Source of the DNA: Blautia sp.
Lineage (GTDB): Bacteria; Bacillota; Clostridia; Lachnospirales; Lachnospiraceae
Assembly (NCBI GenBank): GCA_026169535.1
Contig: JAPFCU010000071.1
Span: 80,782 to 144,781, forward strand
Length of the DNA: 64,000 bases
Direction: 5' to 3'
Shown here piece by piece: positions 25,249 through 33,887 of this stretch (position 1 is its first letter; each line of letters starts with the position of its first letter). Below the pieces are notes generated by a model. That model saw nothing but the letters and a program-made list of their open reading frames with translations. It did not search any database and was not told the origin of the DNA. The position numbers and the translations under genes are program-made.

Positions 25249-25949
25249 ACTTCTCCCCCCAGATCTTCCAGTGGAACAAAGCGGGGGCTATTGTTCTCGC
25301 CTGCATCTGCATAAACTTCTCTTCTTTCAATAAGATATGCAAACTCCTGCAGCTCTTCTCCCATCCATTTCATAAAGGTATCCATAACCAGTTCCGGTTT
25401 TGTATAGTTTGAGCTTGCAGAAGCCAGCTGCATAAAGATTCCATCTTCCTGAATTTCTGCCTTGTAGATAAACGGACGAATATCAACTGTCTTTTCACTG
25501 CGCTTTGTTTTTTTTGTTACAATGATCTCATTCTGATCAAGAAATTCTGTGAACTTTTCTTTCCATGAGGAAACCGGTTCTTTTCCTTCCCGGAAAGAAA
25601 CATAATAGTCTGCCGCGGCAACCAGAGCCATTGCTGTGCTTGCCTTTCCATCTTCTACCTGACGGACAGAGCATACGGTTACTCCCTCTACCATTGTTTT
25701 ATTCAGGCGCTGCTGAATTTCTGTAGTTGGCATTGTCTCGGTCAGCTCCATATCGAAATATTCTCCAAGACTGGTGGTTCCAACACCAAGAGGTGCTGCA
25801 AAGGACATGATCATATGAGGACTGTATCCTCCGGAAAAAGCAACCGGAATCTCTGCTCTGCGAATAGCCTTCTGGAAATACCGCATAGTGTCCAGATGAC
25901 CCACAAATTTCATATATCCTGTTTTTGTAAATTTAATTCTTACCTTCAA
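25245..25949 (-). CDS. TIGR03936 / DUF2344 radical-SAM-associated protein
   Basis: 234 aa. The start is taken as a TTG at 25949, 8 bases after GGAGG, giving MKVRIKFTKTGYMKFVGHLD, the typical family N-terminus; the track start lies 11 codons upstream. The family always sits beside a TIGR03960 radical SAM protein, sometimes fused to it, so a joint tRNA or rRNA modification role is suspected but unproven. No catalytic motif can be named. It overlaps the radical SAM gene by 17 bp and RNase G by 4 bp, a tightly coupled trio. Confidence 0.85.
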   Translation of the reverse strand: MKVRIKFTKTGYMKFVGHLDTMRYFQKAIRRAEIPVAFSGGYSPHMIMSFAAPLGVGTTSLGEYFDMELTETMPTTEIQQRLNKTMVEGVTVCSVRQVEDGKASTAMALVAAADYYVSFREGKEPVSSWKEKFTEFLDQNEIIVTKKTKRSEKTVDIRPFIYKAEIQEDGIFMQLASASSNYTKPELVMDTFMKWMGEELQEFAYLIERREVYADAGENNSPRFVPLEDLGGEV

Positions 25950-27801
25950 CGCATACACCTCCCTCATATTTTCTGGCACCACAGCCAGAACATCTCTGAC
26001 GGCAGTTAGGCGTCACTGTTTCATTCTTCGCCTGATTCCATTCACGGATCAGGAATTCTTTTGTTACCCCCGCATCAATAAAATCCCATGGAAGGATTTC
26101 ATCTGTATTTCGCTCACGAAGGGTATAAAATTCTATATCCATACCTGTCTCGGCAAATGCTTCTTTCCAGATCTCATAATGGAAACTTTCTGACCATGCA
26201 TCATAAAGGGCACCTTTTTCGTAAGCCTTCAGGATAACATCCGCGCTTCTCCGGTCGCCTCTTGCAAGGAAACCTTCCAAAACAGTTACATCCGGCTCAT
26301 GCCAGTTATAACGGATACTCTTCTGGTTCAGCTGAGAACGGATCTCATTTTTTACGATCTTTGCTTTTTCAATAAATTCTTCTTCCCTGTACATAGGAGC
26401 CCACTGGAAAGGAGTAAATGGTTTTGGCACAAAAAAGGATGTACTCACATTGATCTGTACCTTTCCATTTCGTTTATCTTTTGGAATCTCATAATAGCGC
26501 TCTGCGATTTTCTCTGCAAGATGGGCAATCCCTTTCATATCTTCCTCAGTTTCTGTGGGGAGTCCAAGCATAAAATAAAGCTTTACGCGGTTCCATCCGC
26601 CTTCAAAAGCTTCTCCGGCTCCATGAAGAATATCTTCTTCCGTAAGCCCCTTGTTGATCACATCCCGAAGACGCTGAGAACCAGCCTCCGGTGCAAAAGT
26701 AAGACTGCTTTTTTTCACATCCTGCACTTTACTCATAACATCCAGTGCAAAGGCATCGATTCGAAGAGAAGGCAGGGAAATATTTACCGCTTTCTCGCGG
26801 AATTCATCAATCAGGAACGTAACCAGTTCCTTCAGCTGAGTGTAATCACTGGAACTTAAAGAACTTAAGGAAATCTCTTCATGCCCTGTATTTTTCAGCA
26901 TAGTACGCGCCGCTTTTTTTAAGGTCTCCACATCACGTTCTCTGGTAGGACGATAGATCATTCCCGCCTGGCAAAAACGACAGCCCCTGATACACCCTCT
27001 TTGGATTTCCAGAGTCACACGATCCTGAGTTGCTTTGATAAAAGGAACTACCGGGGCTTCCAGCATATTATAGTCGTTTTCCATATCCACGATCAGCTGC
27101 TTTTCTACTTTTTCAGGAGCTTCCGGTCTGTTTGGCATAAAAGAGGCAATCGTTCCGTCTTCTTTATAACTTACATCATAAAAAGAAGGAACATAAATAC
27201 CCGGGACCTGAGCCGCTTTTTTCAGGAAATCCACTTTGCTTCCGCCTGCTTTTTTATTTTCAATATAGGCATCAAACAAAGCGTTATAAGAAATTTCTCC
27301 CTCTCCAATATAAAAAAGATCAAAAAACGGTGCCAGAGGTTCTGGATTATATGAGCAGGCTCCTCCTCCGATCACAATAGGAAAATCCTCACCTCTTTCT
27401 TCTGCTTTCAGAGGAATACCTGAAAGATCCAGAAGCTGAAGTACATTTGTATAACACATCTCATAACCCAGAGTGATTCCAAGCATATCAAAATTTTTTA
27501 CCGGATCCTGGGACTCCAGGGCAAAAAGAGGGATATTCTGCTCTCTCATTAACTTGTCCAGATCTGTCCAGGGGGAAAACAGTCGTTCACACCATATGTC
27601 ATCTCTTTTATTAAAGCTGTCATAAAGGATCGCCATCCCCAAATTGGACATTCCAATTTCATACACGTCCGGAAATGCCATACAAAACCGAAGATCCACC
27701 TTATCTTTATCTTTCATGACAGAATTAACTTCCCCACCAATATACCGGGCAGCTTTATCAATCTTTAGTAATATTTCATCGTTTAATGCAAGTTTTCTCA
27801 T
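25933..27801 (-). CDS. TIGR03960 family B12-binding-type radical SAM protein
   Basis: 622 aa. An N-terminal B12-binding-like Rossmann region (about 40-200; ITLGYEMCYTNVLQLLDL) precedes the radical SAM TIM barrel with CxxxCxxC in RGCIRGCRFCQAG near residue 270. The C-terminal part ends in a Cys-rich CRQRCSGCGARKYEGGVC stretch that could bind a second cluster. SAM is cleaved to a 5'-deoxyadenosyl radical; the substrate is unknown, though the conserved neighbourhood (RNase G, ribosomal L21/L27 in other genomes) points to RNA or ribosome modification. No membrane segments. Confidence 0.9.
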   Translation of the reverse strand: MRKLALNDEILLKIDKAARYIGGEVNSVMKDKDKVDLRFCMAFPDVYEIGMSNLGMAILYDSFNKRDDIWCERLFSPWTDLDKLMREQNIPLFALESQDPVKNFDMLGITLGYEMCYTNVLQLLDLSGIPLKAEERGEDFPIVIGGGACSYNPEPLAPFFDLFYIGEGEISYNALFDAYIENKKAGGSKVDFLKKAAQVPGIYVPSFYDVSYKEDGTIASFMPNRPEAPEKVEKQLIVDMENDYNMLEAPVVPFIKATQDRVTLEIQRGCIRGCRFCQAGMIYRPTRERDVETLKKAARTMLKNTGHEEISLSSLSSSDYTQLKELVTFLIDEFREKAVNISLPSLRIDAFALDVMSKVQDVKKSSLTFAPEAGSQRLRDVINKGLTEEDILHGAGEAFEGGWNRVKLYFMLGLPTETEEDMKGIAHLAEKIAERYYEIPKDKRNGKVQINVSTSFFVPKPFTPFQWAPMYREEEFIEKAKIVKNEIRSQLNQKSIRYNWHEPDVTVLEGFLARGDRRSADVILKAYEKGALYDAWSESFHYEIWKEAFAETGMDIEFYTLRERNTDEILPWDFIDAGVTKEFLIREWNQAKNETVTPNCRQRCSGCGARKYEGGVCVEGKN

Positions 27802-27858
27802 ATAGCTCCTTTCGCTTTTTATGCATTTTTATTTGCAACGGTCCTCCATTTTCCAAAC

Positions 27859-27887
27859 CATCTGGTATTCTTTTAATACGCCAGATG
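27859..27887. other. Imperfect inverted repeat in the TIGR03960 leader
   Basis: CATCTG / CAGATG outer arms and GTATT / AATAC inner arms with a 2-base bulge. It lies about 60 bp before the TIGR03960 start and just after an extended -10 (TGATAAAAT). Leader hairpin or operator. Confidence 0.4.
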
Positions 27888-27958
27888 CATTTTATCATAA
27901 TCATAAAATAAAAGAACCTGTTTTAAACAGCATATAAACCCAATATATTATATCTTTA

Positions 27959-28072
27959 TTACGAAAATAGTTCAAGCAAATCTTCTTTATTCTGTTTTTT
28001 AATATTTCCTTCCGTGGATATATCATCTATTTTCTCTCGTACTATAATGTAATAGTGTTTATAATTTTCGCT
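27959..28072 (-). pseudogene. Possible remnant: 37 open codons in frame after the GNAT stop
   Basis: The frame directly after the GNAT stop codon stays open and reads SENYKHYYIIVREKIDD..., ending KQNKEDLLELFS. The composition is protein-like, and the tail resembles the C-termini of SNF2-type helicases. No start or ribosome site exists. It may be a decayed gene tail or chance. The rest of the 27.8-28.07 kb gap holds only promoter-like AT-rich sequence. Confidence 0.3.
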
Positions 28073-28615
28073 TTATTTTCTTCTGTCCCATTCCTTTTTT
28101 GTAAGACAGTTCACATGTCCTGTTCGCTTTTCCTGCAGTAGAGGTACATCCACATCCTGGGTTGTCCACTGGTACTGAAAACCGCATTTTTCCTGAACAC
28201 GCTTTGATTTTTCATTTCCATCGTAGTACGCACACCAAACCTTTTTCATTCCCAACTCTTCAAACGCATGACGCAGCAATTCTTCTGCTGCCTCCGGCAT
28301 GATGCCCATGCCCCAGTAAGGTACACCGAGCCAGTATCCAAGCTCACACTCATCCTCTTTTTCTGTCAAATCGGTATCTGTTCCCATTTTCAGGGCAATG
28401 TTTCCAATAGGAAGATTTGTTTCCTTCCATATGAGCGCATACGTTTCAGGAACAGAAAGCACATTTTTGATAATCCGTTTGCTTTCCGCTACATTTACGT
28501 GCGGTATCCATCCGCAAATTGGTCCCACCAGCGGATCTTTTGCATATTTATAACATTCCTCTGCATCTGATTCTTCCCATGGCCGAAGAATCAGTCTGTT
28601 AGTTTCCAAAATCAT
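28073..28615 (-). CDS. GNAT family N-acetyltransferase (RimJ/RimL-like)
   Basis: 180 aa, full-length GNAT of the Acetyltransf_3 type. N-terminal LILRPWEESDAEECYKYA is characteristic. The acetyl-CoA loop is in ELGYWLGVPYWGMGIMPEA, and the C-terminal strand is AYYDGNEKSKRVQEKCGFQ. Members acetylate ribosomal protein N-termini, antibiotics or metabolites; the substrate here is unknown. GGAG lies 7 bases before the ATG. It is the last gene, in transcription order, of the accessory block between the TetR/MFS pair and the TIGR03960 gene. Confidence 0.88.
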   Translation of the reverse strand: MILETNRLILRPWEESDAEECYKYAKDPLVGPICGWIPHVNVAESKRIIKNVLSVPETYALIWKETNLPIGNIALKMGTDTDLTEKEDECELGYWLGVPYWGMGIMPEAAEELLRHAFEELGMKKVWCAYYDGNEKSKRVQEKCGFQYQWTTQDVDVPLLQEKRTGHVNCLTKKEWDRRK

Positions 28616-28683
28616 ATTTCTGCTCCTCTCTTAAAACCCGCGTTCTTTCTGCATTCGATACCATAGCCGTATTTTCCTTCCGA

Positions 28684-29235
28684 TTATTCGTTTTCATCCA
28701 TTCCCTTATACACCTGTTTTTTAAACCAATGCTGAAACTCCGACGCAAGGGAATCAGAAGAAAATTTCAATTTACGTATTTTTCCGTCCATATCCTCATA
28801 CATCACATAATAGACCTTTCCTCTGGCATGTTCTGCAATCTCCGTTTCTGTCTGGCGGCCAACAATGCGTTTAATATAATTTCTGTGACAAAGGATAAAT
28901 CCACCCCGGTCACAGGTCAGATACCAGTCTCTCTCCCACTCCGGACGGTCGTAATCTGTCCGGTCTTTCCAGTAGATACCGAGCCTGCGTTCCTGCCTCC
29001 ATGCCTTAAACAGACTGAACAGAGGAATCCCATAAGAACCTGGAATGACCAGCGCCAAACAAAAAAGTATAATTTTTATTCCTTCCGAATCGAAACGCCT
29101 GTAAAATAACACGGTAGCTCCTATGATGATACAGACGATCAGTAAGATTATAAACATGGTGAAACCCGACCATAAAAATATTCTGGTCAGAGAATCGTCA
29201 TAGATTGTCTTTTCTCTTTTTCCACTGCTTTGCAT
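28684..29235 (-). CDS. Two-helix membrane protein of unknown function
   Basis: 183 aa. Two transmembrane helices (about 18-45 and 52-72) are followed by a soluble cytoplasmic beta-rich domain (about 85-175) with SSDSLASEFQHWFKKQVYKG at its end. The arrangement of two helices plus a PH-like C-terminal domain resembles YcxB-like proteins. GGAG lies 8 bases before the ATG. It lies in a run of unrecognised small genes on the same strand. No function can be assigned. Confidence 0.7.
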   Translation of the reverse strand: MQSSGKREKTIYDDSLTRIFLWSGFTMFIILLIVCIIIGATVLFYRRFDSEGIKIILFCLALVIPGSYGIPLFSLFKAWRQERRLGIYWKDRTDYDRPEWERDWYLTCDRGGFILCHRNYIKRIVGRQTETEIAEHARGKVYYVMYEDMDGKIRKLKFSSDSLASEFQHWFKKQVYKGMDENE

Positions 29236-29264
29236 TTTCTTTTCTCCTGCTCAATATATCGCTG

Positions 29265-29642
29265 TTATGCCAGCGCTTTTTTTGCAAGTCTTGTTTCTCC
29301 CCAGGGTGTCTTCAGCATGGTATCATTTCCTATAATTCCTGCCCGAACAACTTCGATAGGTTCTTCCAGTTCAGAAATCCGGATGCCATCAATACATGCT
29401 TTTGCCTGAAATTCATCAAACTCCTGGAAAACCTGTTCCTGAAACACAAAGGAAATATTTTCCTTCCGCTCTTGTGCATCTGGCGGAACTATACAGGAAC
29501 CCATAAGATATGCGCCACCTCGATAATGAAATTCAACCAGGGTAAATGCCATTCCTTCGTTATAATCCGACCGGATGATTTCCATTACATCTTTTCCCAT
29601 AATCCATAATGGTTTCTGCTCTTTCTTTTTAAATACAAACAT
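29265..29642 (-). CDS. Hypothetical protein, 125 aa
   Basis: Soluble, mixed alpha/beta protein starting MFVFKKKEQKPLWIMGKDVM, with no membrane segment, no Cys cluster and no motif I recognise. AGGA lies 8 bases before the ATG. It is spaced 22 bp from the TfoX-N gene and 29 bp from the membrane protein gene, consistent with one transcript. Possibly a small regulatory or immunity-type protein; this is speculation. Confidence 0.65.
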   Translation of the reverse strand: MFVFKKKEQKPLWIMGKDVMEIIRSDYNEGMAFTLVEFHYRGGAYLMGSCIVPPDAQERKENISFVFQEQVFQEFDEFQAKACIDGIRISELEEPIEVVRAGIIGNDTMLKTPWGETRLAKKALA

Positions 29643-29663
29643 AAAGCGTTTCCTCTCCTGTTC

Positions 29664-29984
29664 TTATTTTTTCTTTTTGGGTTTTGGAGCTGGCAGTTCC
29701 TCGTACATAACGTGAAACAAGCCTGTCAAAAATTCCTTACTGTCAACTTCATCGACCAGCAGCATTTCCTTTGCCCCCTCATAGGGCAATTCATACTGAG
29801 CTGTTTTCATATAACTGATTGCTGCTTTCACTGGCTTAACAAGCAATCTGTTATCATATATACCTCCTACAATCCTGCCACGATAATAAATAATAAATTC
29901 TCCCATCATAGACCGATAAGAAATTTCATCCAAAGCAGATAACTGCTCCAAAATATACTTTAAATATTCTTTACTTGATGCCAT
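29664..29984 (-). CDS. TfoX N-terminal domain protein
   Basis: 106 aa, a lone TfoX_N domain: SYRSMMGEFIIYYRGRIVGGIYDNRLLVKP is the family core, and the C-terminus is a basic PKPKKKK tail. In gamma-proteobacteria TfoX controls competence, but stand-alone TfoX_N proteins are widespread in Firmicutes with unknown roles. The GAGGTGG site is 4-5 bases from the ATG. Confidence 0.85.
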   Translation of the reverse strand: MASSKEYLKYILEQLSALDEISYRSMMGEFIIYYRGRIVGGIYDNRLLVKPVKAAISYMKTAQYELPYEGAKEMLLVDEVDSKEFLTGLFHVMYEELPAPKPKKKK

Positions 29985-30015
29985 AATTCCACCTCTGAGT
30001 TAAAATAGCTAATGA

Positions 30016-30333
30016 TTATCTTATTTCAATATTATTTATTTTCAATATCCCAATCCGGATCAAAATCCCCTCCACCTGACGGAAATAGATGATAAAAGCA
30101 ACCAGTATGATTGCATACAAAAGTATAGAATCTTGAAGAATTTTTCGAGCAAAAAATACGATGACAAACAGCGGAGACATTAAGAGTAATAAAGTAATTA
30201 TACACACTACTGTATTCTTAACTGTATCTTTATTCCATTCGCGAAATTCAGCCCCACAAGCGCAGCTGTTGGGAACCATTCCAAATTTTACATGAATCTC
30301 CAGCCCACACTTCATGCAGTACATTTTCTTCAT
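30016..30333 (-). CDS. Zinc-ribbon, two-helix membrane protein
   Basis: 105 aa from the ATG at 30333 (GAGGTG 5 bases upstream); the track start adds seven residues. The N-terminus is a CxxC...CxC zinc ribbon (YCMKCGLEIHVK...NSCACGAEF), then two transmembrane helices (about 48-65 and 72-90). Unknown function. The zinc-ribbon plus membrane plan recurs in two other genes of this block (31065-33155 and 35766-36113). Confidence 0.7.
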   Translation of the reverse strand: MKKMYCMKCGLEIHVKFGMVPNSCACGAEFREWNKDTVKNTVVCIITLLLLMSPLFVIVFFARKILQDSILLYAIILVAFIIYFRQVEGILIRIGILKINNIEIR

Positions 30334-30412
30334 TTTAGCACCTCTCTGCTCCACCTGTAAAAGATTTTATCCTCTTTATTACGTTACCTGTACTGTTTTT
30401 TATCAGGATCAT

Positions 30413-30550
30413 TTACATTTTTAAGTATAATACTGCCGTTCTTGCATAATTTATCTTTTCCCCTAAAATTCCGGATGCCAGGAAATATAATCCGATTCCG
30501 AAACATACAAATGAAAACCTCACTGAAAACAATCGAAAGGAAAGCGGCAT
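30413..30550 (-). CDS. Possible 45-aa membrane peptide
   Basis: Too short for the ORF track. An ATG lies 8 bases after GAGGGGG; the product has one hydrophobic helix (FVCFGIGLYFLASGILG) and a short charged tail ending VLYLKM. It fills the otherwise empty 30.36-30.6 kb gap. Conservation would decide if it is real. Confidence 0.4.
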   Translation of the reverse strand: MPLSFRLFSVRFSFVCFGIGLYFLASGILGEKINYARTAVLYLKM

Positions 30551-30601
30551 AACAAAATCCCCCTCAGGAATTTCTTCTTTTCTATTAATAATAGTACTAT
30601 C

Positions 30602-30907
30602 TTAGTCTCCTTTTTTCCATTTTTTATAATTATATACGGCCTGAATAAGCAGCATTATTGAAAATATCACTGCAATTAAGCATGTTCCAATATTTGACAG
30701 GAAAGAAATATGAAAGCCAATAATAGTTATTATCGACAGTGGAATCATCCATAATGTTCTGATAAATTTTCTTCTATAGCTTAGTTTCCAATAGCACAAT
30801 TCTATTCCTGTATCAATTTTTTCACATTGTTTCCATTTTGGGAACATCACTAAAGAAATGATTACAAGTGCAATTACAGGTAGAAACATAAATACCAATT
30901 CCATCAT
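30602..30907 (-). CDS. Small three-helix membrane protein
   Basis: 101 aa, starting MMELVFMFLPVIALVIISLVM. Three transmembrane segments (about 3-20, 52-68 and 73-92) and a basic end NYKKWKKGD. No known family recognised. The start is preceded by AAAGGAGGG at close spacing, with two adjacent ATG codons (at 30907 and 30904) to choose from. Confidence 0.65.
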   Translation of the reverse strand: MMELVFMFLPVIALVIISLVMFPKWKQCEKIDTGIELCYWKLSYRRKFIRTLWMIPLSIITIIGFHISFLSNIGTCLIAVIFSIMLLIQAVYNYKKWKKGD

Positions 30908-31064
30908 ATCCCTCCTTTTGTATATTTATGTCATTATATGATATCCCTGTAAGATTCAAGTATATTTCGATGTTAAATACTCGTAGAAATTCAGCTATTA
31001 ATATATGACATTTCTTTTATTGCCTTTATTAAGCTTCTTTTATTTTGTACTTCAGGAATCACAT

Positions 31065-33155
31065 TCACTGTGTCTTCGGCAGATGAATCTTCAGCATTTC
31101 CATTCCCAGAGGACTTTCACTATGACATACATCTAACGCCTCTCCCTTTATCGCCATTTCATAAATGCTATCTGATACATGGATTTTTTCCTCACTTCCG
31201 TCATCTAAAAGTACCGTCAATGTGTTGTCGTCGCCTTTGGTATTGGGATCTTCCTTATGACTGTCAACAATGACCGTTTTATAATGACGGGCCGGTCCGC
31301 ATAAAGCAGCATTTGCACAATAAGAAATACTCATGCCCAAGGACATACTCACAAGTATCACAAAAAAACCAGTTTCAAAACGTCTTCCCTTCGGTGTACG
31401 GTAAAGGCATAAAGAAATCACAGGGACAGCAATGAGCAGCCCCTGGATAATCCATATTTCACCGCTGCCTTTGGGCTGCATTGCACTTCGACTCCATATA
31501 TAATGAACCTGCCAGAGCATTGCAAGAGCCGGAAAAAGCATGACCGGCAAAGAAAGGCGGATATGCATGGAATTCCATTCTGCTGTGGCATTTTTCGGAC
31601 GATCTCCCAAAATAATTACCGGGGCAGATACAATACAAAAAATAAGAAACGGAATCGGTGATATGGCAGCAATCGCCATAGTTGTGCGAAACTTTACCCC
31701 TGCAAAGAGATATAACGGAATGGGTGAAATAACTCCAACAAGATACAAAATCATAACTACCCACAATCCCGTACTGATTGTTTTCAGATGGTCATGCCAG
31801 TGGGTACGATATTCCTCTCTCCACTGCAGTATGCTTTCCTCTTTTACCTGTTCTGCTGTCTGGCGTTCCATGGCAGGTGTCAGCAATGCTGCCAGATCCG
31901 TGCTTTCGATCCACTCTGCAAGCCGGGATGCCCCCTGCATATTTGTTTCTACGGAAACCAGCTTTTTTCTATTTGCATCTAATAACTGAATAGAACGGTT
32001 GACTGTAAGACGAACAGATGCCACCTGTTCCGCTTCCAGCTTCTTTTGTCTTCCCAGGCTGCTGATATACAAAACAGAATGATCCTGAAACACGAACATG
32101 GAGCGGTTTCGTCCTGCAAGGAGCATCCATACTCCAAAAAAAGTAACAAAAACGCCAATTGCTCCAAGAAAGATTGTACTGCCGTCAACAGGGACTGCTG
32201 ATGCAACTGCAACTGCCATAAAGAGAAAAACACTTCCCAGCAGCCACAGGAATATCCCAACTCCTGTGACTTTCTTCTGTTCCCGCAGCACAACAACGGG
32301 TTTATGTAACATGTCCTCAGGTTCTCTGTGACGATGCAGCAAAAGAATCAGCCCGGAACTAAACCATATCAGAAGCAGAATCAGTTCTATGGCTGTGTTT
32401 TGCGGAGCCAAAGGATCACCGGCAAAAAACAATATAACAAACAGAAACAGAGAGACAACCGCAGAAGTATATCCCGTCAGTGTGCAAGGCCACTTCTTTC
32501 CTGCCGCCGGAGGATTATTGTCTGGTTCCAGTTGTCTTTTAGGAGCATCTGGCTCCAATCGGACCGGCTCCATTTCCGGCACTTTTTCCAGCACCCTGCC
32601 GCAGTGTGGGCACTGAGACACATACTCCATCTGTGGAAAACGGCTTTTTTTATCAAGGGGCAGATTCTGACCGCATCCAGGGCATACCCAATACTGATAA
32701 AAAGCCTTCTGACGCATCAGGCGAAGATACAGATACCCTCCAGCCGGACATAGAAAAACCAGAATCAGATAAAGCAGATCCTTCGTTAATAGAAATATTA
32801 TAAAGCATCCCATGGACAAAACAGCCGAAGACAGCAATACCCGTGTTCCCATATGTACCGCCTGGCTATTTGCAGTGATATACGTCTCATTTCCACTGGT
32901 CATCCCTATATGTTGTATTTGTAGCAGAAACGCTTCTATCAATTCATAGAGGTCGTCGATATCATCTATTTCTTCACTTGACAGATGGTCGTACAGCTTT
33001 TCATTTACAAAGATCCTGCACCCTGTTCTGTTCACTTCTACCTTGGCATAAAGCAGCGTCAGTGTGAAATTTTCACCATAAAATTTCATCCGATACTTCG
33101 GGTATTGCGCTTTCAATCTGTCATAAAGTTTTTTTAGTTCATCCATATCATACAT
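31065..33155 (-). CDS. Large multidomain membrane protein with zinc ribbon
   Basis: 696 aa from the ATG at 33155, 7 bases after GGAGGG; the track start is seven codons upstream. Order: a soluble N-terminal alpha/beta domain (1-90), two helices (about 105-150), a zinc ribbon CPGCGQNLPLD...QCPHCG (about 165-200), two pairs of helices (about 235-285 and 305-350), a PH-like beta domain (about 355-425; RNRSMFVFQDHSVLYI), five more helices (about 455-620), and a C-terminal beta domain (TLTVLLDDGSEEKIHVSD) resembling DUF3592-like folds. I recognise no family. Its neighbours share the same building blocks. Confidence 0.75.
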   Translation of the reverse strand: MYDMDELKKLYDRLKAQYPKYRMKFYGENFTLTLLYAKVEVNRTGCRIFVNEKLYDHLSSEEIDDIDDLYELIEAFLLQIQHIGMTSGNETYITANSQAVHMGTRVLLSSAVLSMGCFIIFLLTKDLLYLILVFLCPAGGYLYLRLMRQKAFYQYWVCPGCGQNLPLDKKSRFPQMEYVSQCPHCGRVLEKVPEMEPVRLEPDAPKRQLEPDNNPPAAGKKWPCTLTGYTSAVVSLFLFVILFFAGDPLAPQNTAIELILLLIWFSSGLILLLHRHREPEDMLHKPVVVLREQKKVTGVGIFLWLLGSVFLFMAVAVASAVPVDGSTIFLGAIGVFVTFFGVWMLLAGRNRSMFVFQDHSVLYISSLGRQKKLEAEQVASVRLTVNRSIQLLDANRKKLVSVETNMQGASRLAEWIESTDLAALLTPAMERQTAEQVKEESILQWREEYRTHWHDHLKTISTGLWVVMILYLVGVISPIPLYLFAGVKFRTTMAIAAISPIPFLIFCIVSAPVIILGDRPKNATAEWNSMHIRLSLPVMLFPALAMLWQVHYIWSRSAMQPKGSGEIWIIQGLLIAVPVISLCLYRTPKGRRFETGFFVILVSMSLGMSISYCANAALCGPARHYKTVIVDSHKEDPNTKGDDNTLTVLLDDGSEEKIHVSDSIYEMAIKGEALDVCHSESPLGMEMLKIHLPKTQ

Positions 33156-33176
33156 AAGCCTGCCCTCCCTGCTCAA

Positions 33177-33617
33177 TTATTCCAAAGCAACATTATCATT
33201 ATTTATTGAAATCAGGATTCCATATTTCGAATGAGGTAAATATTTTACAGTCAGAACGTCTCCCTTGTCTATTCCTTTGGAATAAGAGAATTCTACGTAT
33301 TCGTCATGACCATCATCTATACTGATGATCACAACACTTCTGTCATTTCCTTTTCCATGAGCATTGTCCCTTGCATAACCGGTAATAGTTTCAAATTGAC
33401 TATTTCTGTAACAGGGAATATCCAGAATGATCGGCAGAAACATTTTATACAGGAAGATGCACACAAGAATTGCTGCCATTATCTTTAAGACGGTATCTTC
33501 TTTCTCTGTCATTTTATTGTGGAATTTTTTTCTCTTGATAAGAAAGAAAAACAGGGTGATCACCATTGCAAAAATGATTATGCTTCTGCTGAGCATTTTA
33601 AATAGTATCGCATCCAT
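33177..33617 (-). CDS. Two-helix membrane protein with C-terminal beta domain
   Basis: 146 aa. Two transmembrane helices (about 8-28 and 45-65) then a beta-rich domain (about 75-140; ITGYARDNAHGKGNDRSVVI and VLTVKYLPHSKYGIL). The pattern is like DUF3592, which occurs in many unassigned surface proteins. AGGA lies 6 bases before the ATG. It ends just before the start of the 696-aa gene, suggesting co-transcription. Confidence 0.65.
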   Translation of the reverse strand: MDAILFKMLSRSIIIFAMVITLFFFLIKRKKFHNKMTEKEDTVLKIMAAILVCIFLYKMFLPIILDIPCYRNSQFETITGYARDNAHGKGNDRSVVIISIDDGHDEYVEFSYSKGIDKGDVLTVKYLPHSKYGILISINNDNVALE

Positions 33618-33657
33618 TCACATTCCTCATTTCTTATTTTTCATTGCTCTGAAATTC

Positions 33658-33800
33658 TTATCTCTTATCAAATTTTTCAACTTCCAATTTTTTGACAGCA
33701 AAATATTTCACCAAAAGAAACACTCCCAAAATACAAACCAAGCAGAGCAAAACTGGTTATGCACCATCCTGCTGCCACTTTCTTTGCTGACTTTTTTCAT
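33658..33800 (-). pseudogene. Frameshifted gene for a 47-aa membrane peptide
   Basis: An ATG with a good AAGGTGG site 8 bases upstream begins MKKVSKESGSRMVHN, then the frame breaks. The -1 frame continues PVLLCLVCILGVFLLVKYF and ends AVKKLEVEKFDKR-stop. One missing base near AACCAG restores a 47-residue Lys-rich single-helix peptide of 144 bases; the present length is 143. Either a real mutation or a sequencing error. Confidence 0.5.
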
Positions 33801-33887
33801 TAAATATACCACCTTCACAATTCTTCTTCGGATACTTTTATCTTTGCATGGAACATATTTTCCAAAGACTCTTTCCATTTGTCCTTT

